Of a stretch of 64,000 bases of DNA, positions 1 to 11,784 are shown piece after piece. Below the pieces are notes generated by a model that did no database searches, was not told where the DNA came from, and saw nothing but the letters and a program-made list of their open reading frames with translations. The stretch's first letter is position 1. Every line of letters starts with the position of its first letter. This DNA comes from Pleurodeles waltl (lineage: Eukaryota; Chordata; Amphibia; Caudata; Salamandridae). The stretch covers positions 753,885,823 through 753,949,822 of the forward strand of contig NC_090438.1 in assembly GCF_031143425.1 (NCBI RefSeq). The letters run 5' to 3'. The translations under genes were made by a program, and so were the position numbers.

Positions 1-825
1 ACATTTTCTTACCAGAATCCTTTGAAAAACCTCAAACTTTGACTAAAAAACACATTTTCCTCACATTTCTGTGATGTAAAGTTCTGGAATGTGCACAGAG
101 CCAGAAACTTCCTTCCACCTGGCATTTCCCCAAGTCTCCTGATAAAATAGTACCTCACTTGTGTGGGTAGACCTAGTGCCTGTGACAGAAAACGCAACAT
201 GGACAAAGCTAATTTTTCCAAAGAAAACTGACCCTCTTTTTCCGATGTAGGTAGCTCTAGATTTTGGACCATAGCTCAGCTGGCACCTACGGAAACCTAG
301 CCAACCTGTACATTTGTAAAAACTAGACACAGGGAAATCCAGTATATGTGACTTGTGTGGATGTCATTAGGTTTTATTTCCCCACAATGCCATGTAAACC
401 ACCAACTTTGCCTGAAATCACTTATTTTCCTTACGTTTCTGTGGTAGAAATTCTGGAATAGCAGGTATCCACAAAATTCCTACCACCCAGCATTTCCCCA
501 CCTGTGTTAATAGAAACACTGTCACACTTGTGTGACTGGCCCTAGTTAGTGCCATGACAGGAACAAATCAAACCAAGGACAATAAAAGCCTTTGCATGGA
601 GACTCCTACTGACCATGGTTGTATCCGTTCCTGTTGCTGGCACTAGGCCCAGCCACACAAGTGGGGCAAAGTTTGCATAGGTATAGATGGGGCATTGCTG
701 GGTGGTAGGAATTTTGTGGATTACTTCGTATTCTGGAAGTTTCCATCACAGAAATGTAGGGAAAGTGCATGGGGTCAGGCAAAGTTGGAGGTTTGCAGGG
801 CATTGTGGGTAAGAAAATAGTGTGG
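1..825. repeat. Dispersed repeat, two direct and one inverted copy
   Basis: Three diverged copies of one unit are visible. Two lie in the same orientation (about 1-250 and 370-590) and one is inverted (about 600-815). Shared blocks include ACTTTGCCTGA, ACATTTCTGTGATG, the TTCTGGAAT run, a CCACCCAGCATTTCCCC block and CACTTGTGTG followed by CCTAGTGCC. The inverted third copy makes the whole segment a possible foldback. No protein motif is seen, and short open frames here are chance. Family not recognised. Confidence 0.6.
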
Positions 826-977
826 GGTGCATGTGAAGCACACCCCCCTGGACTTCCCCAGATGTCTAGTTTTCAGGATTGTCCGCCGGGAAACACCCTG
901 AATGCCGACTCCATAACAACGAAGTCGTGGACAACGAAAGCGGAACAGCGCTTTCGTTAAACACGACTTTGTTGTTT

Positions 978-1029
978 TGTGCCTTAACCACGCATGTGCT
1001 GAACAATGCACATGTGTGGTTAAGGCACA
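978..1029. repeat. Hairpin with 22-nt arms
   Basis: The arms at 978-999 and 1008-1029 are reverse complements apart from one position that would be a G:T pair, around an 8-nt loop. The core is TTAACCACGCATGTGC with its complement. It looks like the centre of a small foldback element. The flanking block at 830-1060 has no other recognisable content. Confidence 0.7.
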
Positions 1030-1074
1030 GAACAAGGGAGTCGGCTAAGGAGGACGACGTGATGAATCAGGTAA

Positions 1075-1270
1075 ATGGTTCGGGGGTCGGGGGTTGGGGT
1101 TTTAGTTTTAGGGGCGGGTGTGGGGGATTGGGGTATTTTTAGTTTTAGTGGCGGGTGGGGTTTTTTCGTTTTAGGGGCTGGGTGGGGGTTGGGGTTTTAG
1201 TTTTAGGGGCAAGGTGGGGGGTCAGGGTATTTTTTGTTTTAGGGGTGGGGGTGGGGGGGGCTTTTCGCCC
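1075..1270. repeat. G-rich degenerate tandem repeat, quadruplex-prone
   Basis: About four to five diverged units of roughly 35-45 bases consist of TTTTAGTTTTAGGGG followed by runs such as GGGTGGGGG. There are many runs of three to eight G on the plus strand, so intramolecular G-quadruplex formation is likely in principle. The array ends in a C-rich block that could pair with it. No coding signal. Confidence 0.6.
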
Positions 1271-1439
1271 CTCCTCCCCCGGGGGCTGATCAGGGATAAT
1301 AATACCCACGTGCCTTTCAGGAAGGGTAGGAAGACTGTGCCTATTGATTAAAATGGGGCTGAGACATTGGCATGCCCATCATGGCCAGCCCCCTCCCTGC
1401 ACTGTTTACATAAAATAATACCCAGTGCAGAGTGCGCTT

Positions 1440-1585
1440 CCTGCCCGTTTCGCTATTGCTCGCTGTAGCTAGGCTCTACCAGCCATTAAAATCCCGGTCC
1501 CTTGTTAAAGGCGCTCACCTTTGGCTCAGGCCTTTAAGGGTCTTTAATGGCCGGTATAGCCCCTTACAGCGGGATATAGTGATAG
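1440..1585. repeat. Foldback (MITE-like) segment
   Basis: An imperfect inverted repeat has its arms around GCCATTAAAATCCCGGTCCC and AAGGGTCTTTAATGGCCGG, separated by about 30 bases. No target duplication could be assigned. The superfamily is unknown. Confidence 0.4.
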
Positions 1586-2930
1586 ATTTTAATAGCTGTG
1601 CAAAGCATCAGACAGCCAGTGAGAGAAGACAATCAATCACCGACCAATTCAGTGTAAACCAGGCAGAAATTATAAAAATTAAACTAATAAACTAAAATAA
1701 TGTAAATGAGTTAGGCAAACACAAGTCCAAGAAAAAACTCCAAAGAAAGCAATTTAGCTAAAATGATAACGTGATCATGAGGTCCAGGTATCCCTTTTTA
1801 CTAAGTAGCCAAAGACAAGGAAAAAGGAGAAGGCAAAATATAATGCGATGTAGTTCAAAATTTGGTTTAGCAGAGAATCCCAAGACTTGGAAGGGAGTTT
1901 ATATTGCAGCTGTCATTAATTAAAAGGCATGCAAGGGACCTGACACCCAGTGATGGAGGACCTACCGTCTCTGTCACAACCCAAAATGAAACTTCAACTT
2001 CTCTTTTTTGTTCAGACTAAGAAAAAACTTCTGCTGTATTGCCAGACTCATAACAAATAAAGCATTTATAAAATAAATCACAGGTACATACTTTGGGTCA
2101 GCCCTGTGTATCCACTGATCTGTGCAAGCGTCATTCATATTTTGCTTCCACCCACCACAACATACAGCATGTGTCCCTTTTGCCCCACGAGGCTCACCAT
2201 TTTCCTTGATGATATGTGCACATGTTCCTAAAAGAGAAGTGCGCTTCAATGTCACTGCTGGTGGTACATTACGTTCCTTTGCCAATATTTGTTTTCTTAT
2301 TTCTTAATTAATGTTTTTGAATGTTTAAATTTTGAAAACGATTTCTGTACATGTTCTCAGTACACGTCTGCAAGGAAACATCTGCACTGTTATATTAAAA
2401 TTATATGCAAATACTAATTATTTTTCATTTTAAATTCATACTGTGTTTTTTTCTCCTTTTTATGTTTTTGGCACGTACTTGCATTAAGAGAATAACTATT
2501 GTACAAGCTTTTTTTATGGTTCTCTATTATTGGTAGATCGCTGGTTCACGCATCAATGTGTCATGTTGTGGCTCAGACATTATTCTGCTTAAAATTCAAA
2601 TGAACCTTACTGTCAAGAGAAATTACACCAGCGCTGCCAAATTTTATACCAATGGATACAGCTGCAAGAACAAGACATTGCCACTTTTCTGTTTTCATAC
2701 AAAGGTTTATACATACATTTAATGCATTAGTCACACTTGAGGTTGCATGTCGGGTGTGACATTATTGCAGTATTTAATATCTCCCATTTTTGTTGATTTT
2801 CTAAGTTATCTTAGCATGCAGCAGTATTTTTCACTTTTCCTTAAAATCCTATGGGTCCCAGATCACCTAAAGCAAGAATGTCAGTCGATCAGTTTGTTTT
2901 GTAAAAAAAACAAAAAAGACAATAACTTAA
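1586..2930. other. AT-rich stretch, nothing recognised
   Basis: I read both strands and saw no protein family, structured RNA or clear repeat. Open frames are short and do not look like conserved protein. Confidence 0.5.
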
Positions 2931-4705
2931 TTACAACCCCGTAAGACTTTCCAATCTCTTACCATGGGTCTTTAAAATTGGGGGCCTGGGAATGTTCTCA
3001 TTTTGCCCATGCCTTAAAACTCTGTGTAGAAGGCTGGCTCTGTATATGGTGTATACCTATAGGTGAGCCACACTGTACTGAGTCCTGGCAACCCTTAGTG
3101 ATAGTGTAGGAGGTTCTAGATAACAAGATCTCTCAAAGGTGTAGCCATGGAGAGCAGCTTAGGCTTATCCATAAGGGTGAAAAACAATTGAAAATACCAC
3201 CCATGCCAGTCAGTGATGTGCACACAGAAAAGAACCACACCAGTGTTAGAAAAATATGTTAATTATATTGTAACACATACTCTAGAACTAACTTTGGTAT
3301 ATCTCCTAACCAGAGATATGAACAGGCAAAAATGTACTTAGCGACAGGTAAGTAAAGGCATAATATATCATGGACTCCATTTGGGGGGAAAAAGCATATA
3401 CTAAAAACATGGAATGTGAAAATCACTCCCAACCCACACTACCACCCAAGGACCCTTAGGACTGGGGAAGCACTAAAACCCCAAAGGTAAGTATCCCGTC
3501 TGCAGAGTTGTAAAACCAGGTCAGTGTCCGTAGGATAACATGGGAAGTCCAGTTGGAGTTTTCACGTTTTAGGACCCTTCCCAGAGGACCCAGAGGAAAC
3601 CTGTTGGGACAAGGGAGGTTGGATAGTGCACCCACCTGTGGATACCAAGAACAGTGGAGATCCTACATCAGGGAGCCCAGATGCATATGGGTGAAAATGT
3701 GTTGGAACCTCCTGTTGAAGTCAGGGGGACCTCGGTTGTCCAGCTGCCGTTGTGACCCGTAGACCAGGTCGTTGGAACCCAGACATAGGCTCCTGAAAAA
3801 GAGGACCTAAGGAAAGAGGGGACAAAGTCCAGACCACCCAGAGGTGCCCAGGCGGTGCAGGAGGGCAATGCCCACCCTTTTCAAAATGCTTTCCTGTTGG
3901 ACCGTGGATGAAGAAGTGCAGTGGTGGAGTCCAGGCAATGCAGGAAGATGCCAGGAGTCATCCACAAGCTGTCCCAATCTGGTCATCAGCAGGACCACCA
4001 ACAAGCCTTGGCAAATGCAGGGAAGCATTGCACAGAGTTTGCAGGATTTGTGGGGACCAGCAAGGTCTGGGTTACCCAACTTTGGCAGGTAGGTCAGAGC
4101 CAGCCCTGAGCAAGCAGGAGAGCCAGTGGGAATCGTTGGACCTCGCAGGTGAACCCTCTGGCAGCCAGCACAGTGAGTCGCAGGGAGGCCTCAGCAGCAA
4201 GCAAAGAGGGATGTCCAAGTCGCAGGAGTTGCAGAGAGGACATCGTTCTCAGAGCTGTGTGGTGCTGGATATTGGGGCTTCTTGTCACTAGGAGGTCTCC
4301 GGACTGGAGAGCCAACAAGCCTTCGCAGTGACGAACAAACATGGTGCACAGGGTTTCCAGACAAGCAGCTCCAGCGAGGGACCACAGACTTTCCAATTGC
4401 AAGAAAGATAGTTCAGACCTCTGGAGAGCCACAGAACCACCACCTGTGTTGTAGAGCCTTGAAGAGTCAGTGGGACAGCAGGATCCGCAAACCAGTCTTT
4501 GTTTTTGTGGTCACACCCTTCCTTTACAGGAAATCCTTTGTTCTGCCTTTCACTGTCCGAGTTATGTTCAGCAGTAGGAGGGCAGAACAGTGTCTGGGGT
4601 CCACAGCAGCATGGGCTGGCTGCAGACCCTGCAAGGCTGTACAGGCAGATATGGAGGATCCCCTAGGGAACCCCCTACAGTGCATGGGGTCAAGCATCTA
4701 ACACT
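2930..4705. repeat. Long GC-richer segment, LTR-like dispersed repeat candidate
   Basis: This 1.7-kb block is distinctly richer in G and C than its AT-rich flanks and shows the low-complexity CAGGAG, AAGCCT and CAGCAG composition typical of large non-coding LTRs in salamanders. The longest open frame (3908-4291) has no recognisable domain and overlaps others in several frames, so I do not call a gene. I could not find matching termini or a target duplication. The retroelement assignment is inference. Confidence 0.3.
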
Positions 4706-5648
4706 GGAATCAGTGTAGTTGCATGATTTCAATATGTTTGATACCAAACATGCCTATGTTTGGTAAAGCCATTATGTAGTTGGATATCTTGTGTTGACCA
4801 GTGTCTGTTACATACCTTAAAATGGCTTCACCACACTTACAAAGGCCAGAAATTGAGTCTGGAGTTTGTGGGGGCACCTCTGCTCATGCATATGTGGAGT
4901 TCTTTACCCCGATTGATGAGTCTCCATAGTTGTAAAATTACTATTAGCAAAATTAAACTTGTAGTTTGTGAATATAATAAACATAATAAACTATTGTAAA
5001 AAAGGTGTTTGTTGTGTAAATCAGACACAATTAAATGCTTATTTTATGACTAGGGAGATAAAGCTAGCCAGATAGTATTAGCACTGAAATATATAAAGAG
5101 TACTCAGTTCACTAGAACTGCTCCAATTACACTGTTGTTAAAACATGACAAATCTTGTAAGCAGTAGCCGCCATAAATATTTTTATCCTTGATCAATGCC
5201 AATAAAAAGCTATTGGTCAAGTTATTGGCTTGTAAGCTATTTCCTTAAATGCCTTTTCTGTTCCTTCCTGAGAGGTTGATCCCAGCAAGAACCACGCAAA
5301 ACAATGTGAGAAGGCTGTTTTCCCTATATCAAAATGTTGACTTACAACTTCCTGCAGTGGTAGAAACTATCAACGCCAAAAAGGTATTTGAGCCAAATAA
5401 GTGTCCTTTTCTTTTTGAAGACTTGTGTAGTTTGAGGGTTGGGCATTGTTTTCTATGGTCTTCTCAATTAGTCAACACTATATTCAATTAAAAATATTAC
5501 CATGAAAGTAAAACATATATACACATATATGATAAGCTAAAACGTTTAAAGGACCATAAACGAAAAGGTTAAAAGGCATATGCCACATTTAAAATAAGAG
5601 GTCAAAGCAAAATAGGCGCCATTTCTCTTCAATTACTGTACCAAACAC
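4706..5648. other. AT-rich stretch, nothing recognised
   Basis: Nothing beyond short AT-rich runs, such as TATATACACATATATG near 5515-5530, could be identified. Confidence 0.5.
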
Positions 5649-5651
5649 ATA

Positions 5652-6227
5652 GGCCCTCATTACAACCCTGGCGGTCAAAGACTGCCAGGGCTGTTTTGGA
5701 GGTTGCACCGCCAACAGGCTGGCGGTGCAAACTAGCAGATTACGACCGCAGCGGAAGCACCGCAGTCGCACCGCCGGGACCGGCGGTTTTTCCGGCGCTT
5801 TGGTCCCGGCGGTTTTCCGGCGCGTTGGTCCCGGCGGTTTTCCACCGCGTTGGTCCCGACGGTTTTCCGCCGCGTTGGTCCCAGCGGATGTAATCTGCCA
5901 GGGCAGCGCTGCTTGCAGCGCTGCCCAGGGGATTACGAGTCCCCTTCCCGTCAGCCTTTCCATGGCAGTAGGAACTGCCATGGAAAGGATGGCAGAAAGG
6001 GGAGTCGCGGGGCCCCCAGCACAGCCCCACACAGCTTTTCACTGTCTGAAAAAGTGTGACGCGTGCAACTGCACCTGTCACACGGCCGCAACACCGCCGG
6101 CGCCCATGTTGCGGCCCAGCGGGGTTGTTATAATGGGCACCGTGGGAATGCGGCCGCATTGGCGGCTGCACAGTGGTTACAACTTGGCGGGCGGTGGTTG
6201 CCGCCCGCTAATGTTGTAATGAGGGCC
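5652..6227. mobile_element. Non-autonomous Harbinger-like MITE, 576 bp
   Basis: The element begins GGCCCTCATTACAAC and ends with its exact 15-nt complement GTTGTAATGAGGGCC. It is flanked on both sides by ATA (5649-5651 and 6228-6230), a 3-bp target duplication as Harbinger elements make. The ends resemble those of the large Harbinger at 8429-15478 (GGCCC, then CATTA or ATTATGAC). The interior is GC-rich, with a 25-bp tandem repeat and small palindromes, including one at 5897-5929 and one around 5959-5984. There is no transposase, so it would need one in trans. Frames in it are open only because of its GC richness. Confidence 0.8.
5797..5886. repeat. 25-bp tandem repeat inside the MITE
   Basis: About three and a half copies of a unit close to TTGGTCCCGGCGGTTTTCCG plus CGCG occur head to tail. 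A reverse-complement-like GGGACC motif just upstream (from about 5777) helps fold the interior. Confidence 0.65.
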
Positions 6228-6230
6228 ATA

Positions 6231-8425
6231 TTCTGGTCTACACTGTATGAAATTATATCTTTTCAGCAAAGGAATTAAAAAGGGTTTGAGCATCAGCAAT
6301 AAAATTATCAAATAAATACAAAGTGCAAGAGTCACTGGATGGAGAGCCTATCACAGGGACAAACACAAATTTCAGAATAATCATATTGACCCAATGAAAA
6401 ACAGATTTGGCAATAAAACATTCCAGTCCGGAAGAGCGTAAGGAGTGATCTATCCCAGCACCTGGCCACTTTCAATAAATAGGGTTTGATAGAGAATACA
6501 TTTTAGCCCTGTTCCTCTTGTCACAAAAGTCAGCAGACTGTGACCAGTTTAAGTTTATGAGTGCACATAAGTGAAAAACTAACGTAGAAAGATGCACTGA
6601 CGCATATTAAATGTGCTGATGTTTTCATTTTTGGAGGTCACAATTGGGCCTTCCTTAGTAAATGACATGTTAGTGAAATCAAAGTTATGTTAAACTGTAT
6701 TTTAGATTCTTAACTAATAGCTTATGTTAAAACAAATTTGTATTTCTAATGTTTTTTGAAGGAGTCATGACTGCGGAAATATGTGCAAGTGAGAAAGTGC
6801 AGTTCGCTGTTATACTTAATGTAATGCAATAACAAAGCTTTTACAATTTGTAATGAAATGTATTACTTAAACTGCAGATATATTATTAATGATGAAGGTA
6901 TAAGTTTGCATATTATATGTGTTTCATTAACAAGTATTTTTTTCAGTGCATTTTATATTTCTTGTGTTGGTATAACTTAGGCCTACACAGCTTGCATTTC
7001 TCAATTGTGTAAACGTCTTGAATTGCTTCTCTCCGTAATGTGAAGCCTAATTTCAGATTTCTTTCCCATGAGAAACAAAGTCTTACTTGTACAAAGCTTA
7101 CTGTCTATCTGTGGAAGATGAGAGTATTTAACCTTGAGAAAGGATATTGCAGAAACATGGTATACTTTTGTGTCAAAATGACTAAATTCACACGGAACTG
7201 AGATGATCCCATAGTAAAAACCTGAAAAACAAACAAACTGTTGCAAAGCCATCCTTTTGTTGCAACCATTTGGAGTCACATGGAAAGAAGAGATGTTCCC
7301 ATGACATCCTTGAGAAAATGCTAAACTGTTGCAAAGTGACAGATTGGATGATGCCCCTTTTTGGTAATAGGAACTGACCAGGGAGACCCATTGGAATAGA
7401 ATATCCATGGACATTGGAACTTTAGTCGGTCTCAGTCTCATTCCCAGTCCCATGACCCTGATGCTTGCAGATGCCTTGCTGACCTATTACTTTTCTGATG
7501 AAGATTACCTGAATGCTGTACCTTTGGAGGGGTATCTTTCTTTCTGCCATTTGCCCTTACCTTTTGAAAGGCCCTTTTTAGGTAAGACTCTCCACTGTGT
7601 TGACACTTATGTTATCTTTCTTCAGTTAGTGCTCCTAGTTATTTTATTTTTTCAAATTATTTTTGTCCCTGTTTGTATATGGCCCACATGTGTTATTCAC
7701 CGCACAGGTATGTCCCTAATTTGGTTAGCTGAAGGGTTGACATATGCCCAGCTAATGATTATTGGCTCTGCTTGCTAATTTGATTTGACTAATGATTGTA
7801 AATTCTGAGCAACATGTCATTTCTGTGTCACAGATATTTCTGTAGCCCTTTTGCATGATTCTTCCTGAACAGTTCACCACACATCTTACTGGGTCAAAAG
7901 ATTAATCAACCTCGTTGTGCATTTGATTCCTGCGAATGCTGAAAAATGCATCCGCAGGTTCTATTTCCGGGCAAGTCTGAATAATAACAGGAACGTGGCA
8001 GAAGGTTTTAACATTTCTTCGTCTTTTCTTCTCAATGGTCTTTTGTTTAAAAACAATGTCTACATTCTTCCTGTCTGGCTTATGTATGGAGGCTGGATCT
8101 GTAAATAGATCCGATCTCCCCAAGATCTCTAAAACTACCTTAATGTAAGACAACCAGGGGTTTTAAGGCCCTCTTTACTGTTAAGAAAATCCATAACAGA
8201 TTGACTGAAAGTGGCATGGGAATTGGACCTAAAAGACAGCCAGAGTAGTAATGAAGCTATTTTAATAGAATCTTCTGTAAATGATTAGCCAAGTTCCTCG
8301 TGGCAAATAAAAGTGGAGCAGGAGGGAGACTCGGAAGACGGCAGATACTGAGATTCTCTTCAGCTGAGTAGATTGCAAATTTGAGTACCACCCAACTCCT
8401 GTTCCATACAGAGCACGTGAGACAC
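6231..8425. other. Unrecognised AT-rich stretch
   Basis: The longest open frames (minus strand 7001-7453, plus strand 7407-7778) show no domain that I recognise, overlap each other and have AT-driven hydrophobic composition. I do not call genes. The last 30 bases before the Harbinger faintly resemble an L1 ORF1 motif, which is discussed in the findings. Confidence 0.45.
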
Positions 8426-8996
8426 ATTGGCCCCCATTATGACATTGGGGGTAAATCCCACTCACTGCCACAGTGACTGCTGCCAACTTACCTCCGCTGT
8501 GGCGGATATCCGTTCACCATACTATGACACACATACACCAATCTGTCACTATACAGCCACAGGCACAAATCGCCACACCAAAGATCAGTGATGAACTGGC
8601 GGTATCAAAACCCACACCATTACGCCAACAGAACAACGCCCACCACATTATGACCCACGAATTACCATAGCGGACATTCAACGTTGATAAACCATTGGCG
8701 GTACATATCACCACGCTCAAAATCGACACACAAACAAAACAACACCACACTTGACAATTCAAACAACACACACCTGACACCCATACACACCCCACTCCCA
8801 CACCACTATAAAACACACACCCACATTACCCACAACCCTTTACCTTTACAAACAATTGCCACCAGAGAGGCAGCAAGACCACTGACACAAACAGAGCCAC
8901 ACACTACTCACACCTATACATTACTCACGCACCCCACATCACACACCCCAACACTTTACCCAACACACCCTCACCTACACACCTCACACAACAATC

Positions 8997-10544
8997 ATGG
9001 CACCACAAAGACACCCCTGCTTCACAGAGGAGGAGCTTAGGGTCATGGTGGAGGAAATCATCAGGGGAGAGCCACAGCTATTTGGAGCACAGATACAGCA
9101 GATATCGATAGCTAGGAAGATGGGAGTATGGCGGAGAATCATGGACAGGATTAACACCGTGGGACAGCGCCCAAGAGCTAAGGATGACATCAGGAAGAGG
9201 TGGAACGACCTACAGGGGAAGGTACATGCCATTGTAGCAAGACACCAGCTCGCTGTAAAGAGGACTGGCGGTGGATCCCCACCTCCTCCCCCACAACTAA
9301 CAACATAGGAGGAGCAAGTCTTGGCAATCCTGCATCCGGAGGGCCTCGCCAGATTAGGAGGAGGACTGGACTCTGGTAAGACAACTCTCCACTATTATCA
9401 CCCCCCCCCCTACCTGCATGCCATCACATACCCCCACCCTCACTCCCATCACTCCACCACTTCCCACACACTCCCCCATCACATCTCACTTATCCCACTG
9501 CCAAGCCCTGCATGCTCTACCAATGCATGGACACCACGCATAGCCCTGCATGGACACTCAGCACTAAAGCATGCACACTATAGAGAACTAATCATCCCAC
9601 CATACACCAGCGTACACAAGTGAAAAATGCAAGGGCAAATACAACCAAAGAGGGCAAGTCAAGGATGCACAGTATGTCAGACACAGAAACCATAACACAT
9701 CATTTACATCCCCACAGATACCCCAGCCAATGCCACCAGAGTGGAGGTGCTAGCAATATCCAGTCCCCCAACTGAAGAGGCCCACAGTGATGAAAGCAAC
9801 TCTGGTCTTCTGGATCTGGATGACCAACCTGGCCCATCAAGGACCTCTGGACAGCGGTTACCCAGGCCCAGTCACACACCACCACAGAGCCTCTCCCATC
9901 AGGAAACACCACCACAGCACCCACTCAGCATACCCATACCTCTGTCCCCAGGACACGTCAATCAGCAGTGTGTTCACCTCTAATGGCACCCCAGGGCACA
10001 CCTCATACTCAAGACAATCAGGAACCTTGGGTCAGTGGCAGTGGGCACACGGTTCAGGGGACAAACGCCCAGGACAACAGGGAAACAGGGAGGAGTGCTG
10101 TGTGCCAGGGGGAGGACAGGCCCAGGGAACCGACTCTCCAGGAGGCACTTGCAGAGAGAGCACTTGCACTTACTCCCGGAAGCATATCAACATTCCCAGG
10201 ACACAATGGGACAGATCCTAGACAATGTGAAGGAGAACATGCGGCTGCAGGAGGGACAGTACCAGGGGATCAGGGAGGACTTGCAGGCCACCAACATAGT
10301 AGGGGTGCTGACAGACATGGCCAATATTATGAGGGAGGTAGTCACACAACAGTGGGCCCTTGCCACTAGCCAGACATCTGAACAGCCTTCCACCTCTGTT
10401 GTCGCTAGTGGCCAGGAGGCCCAGCCACAGGACTCACAGGCCACCAGCACCCCTTCCCCAGCAGAAGAAGAACCACCCTGCAAACTTTCCCTGCGTCCAG
10501 ACAGAAGCCAGAGATACTTGCCAAGACCCCCGCCAGGAAATTAG
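8997..10544 (+). pseudogene. Myb/SANT-like Harbinger accessory protein, left copy, degraded
   Basis: The second gene of Harbinger elements encodes a Myb/SANT-like DNA-binding protein that binds element ends and helps the transposase enter the nucleus (family knowledge). The frame starts at a real ATG and reads MAPQRHPCFTEEELRVMVEE, then a three-helix Myb-like region of about 85 residues ending near the RKRWNDLQGKV motif, then a proline-rich linker. A TAG at 9306-9308 interrupts exon 1; the right copy has TGG (Trp) at the matching codon, so this is a mutation. A likely intron runs from GTAAG at 9376 to CACAG at 9717 and restores the same frame. Exon 2 is acidic and proline-rich, then ends in a possible coiled-coil segment with NVKENMRLQEGQYQGIREDL near 10227. 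A stop at 9981-9983 and frame slippage around 10100 also break it. Confidence 0.75.
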
Positions 10545-11025
10545 ACTCTCCTGTTTGACACCCTTGTGCCCCACTCTGTCACCCTGTACACCTTGAACTG
10601 CCATTGCTCCCCTTCCTATGTCCCCTTTGACAATGCACCTGTGCTACACACAGACAGGAACAATACCCTGGACTTTCCTCCATCCTCACCCCATCCCATT
10701 GCACTTGCCCCTCTATATTTTAGCACTTCAATAAACACCCTTGGAAAAAAAGAAGTATGGAGTATGCCAACTTTTTCAAGTATGTATTCATTTAAACAGG
10801 TACAAAAATTGCAATTCAACTGTACAGAAAATGAGCATAGACGAGAGACTTGTAGCTAGCTGTAGTGTTCACACCAGGAGCATATGTGAGGTCACCAACA
10901 TCTGCAAATTAATTTGCAAAGGGTATAGTAAGTGGGAGTAGAAGTGTGTAAAAACATAAGGCCAGTGCCACAGCTATTCAAACAAATGTCATATAAAAGT
11001 GAAGTAACACTGTCTTACCTGTGTG
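10545..11025. other. Harbinger 3' region between convergent genes, left copy
   Basis: Non-coding spacer between the Myb-like gene and the truncated transposase. It contains AATAAACACC at about 10730, a plausible polyadenylation signal for the plus-strand gene. The corresponding spacer in the right copy is 12898-13382 and is recognisably the inverted counterpart (compare the TTTAGCACTTCAATAAA and TTTATTGTAGTGCTAAA blocks). Confidence 0.55.
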
Positions 11026-11515
11026 TCATTGGAAGTATTGTCTGATCACTGATGTTCTGTTTTCCTCATCCTCATCCTCTGCCTCCTCATCCTCATTGTC
11101 CACATAGTCCACTGCTGCCACACGGACATCTCCAGCCTCCTCCTCCTGTAGAAAAGGCACATGGCGTCTCAGGGCAAGGTTGTGCAACATGCAGCATGCC
11201 ACTACTAACTGGCAGACCTTCTTGGCTGAGTAGCACAGGGATCCACCTGTCAGATGCAAGCATCTGAACCTGGCCTTCAGGAGGCCGAAAGTTCTTTCAA
11301 TTATCCTTCTGGTTCGCCCATGTGCCTCATTATAATGTCCTGGCATTCCTCACAGGGGTCAGCAGGCATGATAGGTTTGGGTAACCAGAGTCACCTGCAA
11401 ACTTTGAGGGACAACATTTAGCCACACACTATCCCATATAGCCCACACCATACCCATACCTCAACATCTACTGGGTGGGAACCAGGGCTTACCTAACCAA
11501 TGAGGAGTTGAACAG
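11026..11515 (-). pseudogene. Harbinger transposase, left copy, 5'-truncated
   Basis: The minus strand encodes the C-terminal part of a DDE-type Harbinger transposase, including GRTRRIIERTFGLLKARF (carrying the catalytic Glu) and the CCMLHNLALRRHVPFLQEEE tail, ending in an acidic run and stop. The upstream exon join is visible: intron 11395-11492, with donor GTAAG and acceptor TTGCAG in minus-strand sense, 98 bp like the right copy. Only a short exon-1 stub remains upstream, and the two catalytic Asp regions are incomplete or gone. About 15 bases are missing at the ARTRAEER-equivalent segment. It lies convergent to the left Myb-like gene, which is normal Harbinger order. Confidence 0.8.
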
Positions 11516-11784
11516 CGGTTCCCGACTGCCTCCTGCCACGGAGCACAACATCAGCGTTATTACCTCACTTCCACCTGTCCCTCCACACAGGACAGACAAA
11601 TGCCATTTAAGGGTTGGGGGGCAGGCCCTGGATAATTGTTGCGTCACTGGCGAAATTAGGACATACTGTACAAATAACACTGACCCATTACAAGTTAACA
11701 GCATGCAAAGTTCTGTTGTAGCCCCATTGTTCAGTTTTTAACTAGCTCCTCACTCTTTTGCCCCATAGATTGCTACTGCTGCGG
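11516..11784. other. Junction between the two Harbinger copies
   Basis: This segment lies between the truncated left transposase and the start of the right one. It should hold the transposase-side ends of the copies, but I see no GGCCC-type terminus. A CCCCATAG at 11761-11768 could be a splice acceptor for a 5' non-coding exon of the right transposase. Confidence 0.4.

Noticed and set aside
3908..4432. Overlapping frames of 110-140 codons on both strands
   Set aside because: No family signal and mutual overlap; part of a non-coding LTR-like segment.
5589..6219. Frames of 140-164 codons on both strands, Arg/Pro/Gly-rich
   Set aside because: They lie inside the GC-rich MITE and follow its 25-bp repeat, so this is composition and not a gene.
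7407..7778. 123-codon hydrophobic frame that could be a membrane protein
   Set aside because: Hydrophobicity follows from T-rich DNA; no conserved motif or splice-site context was seen.
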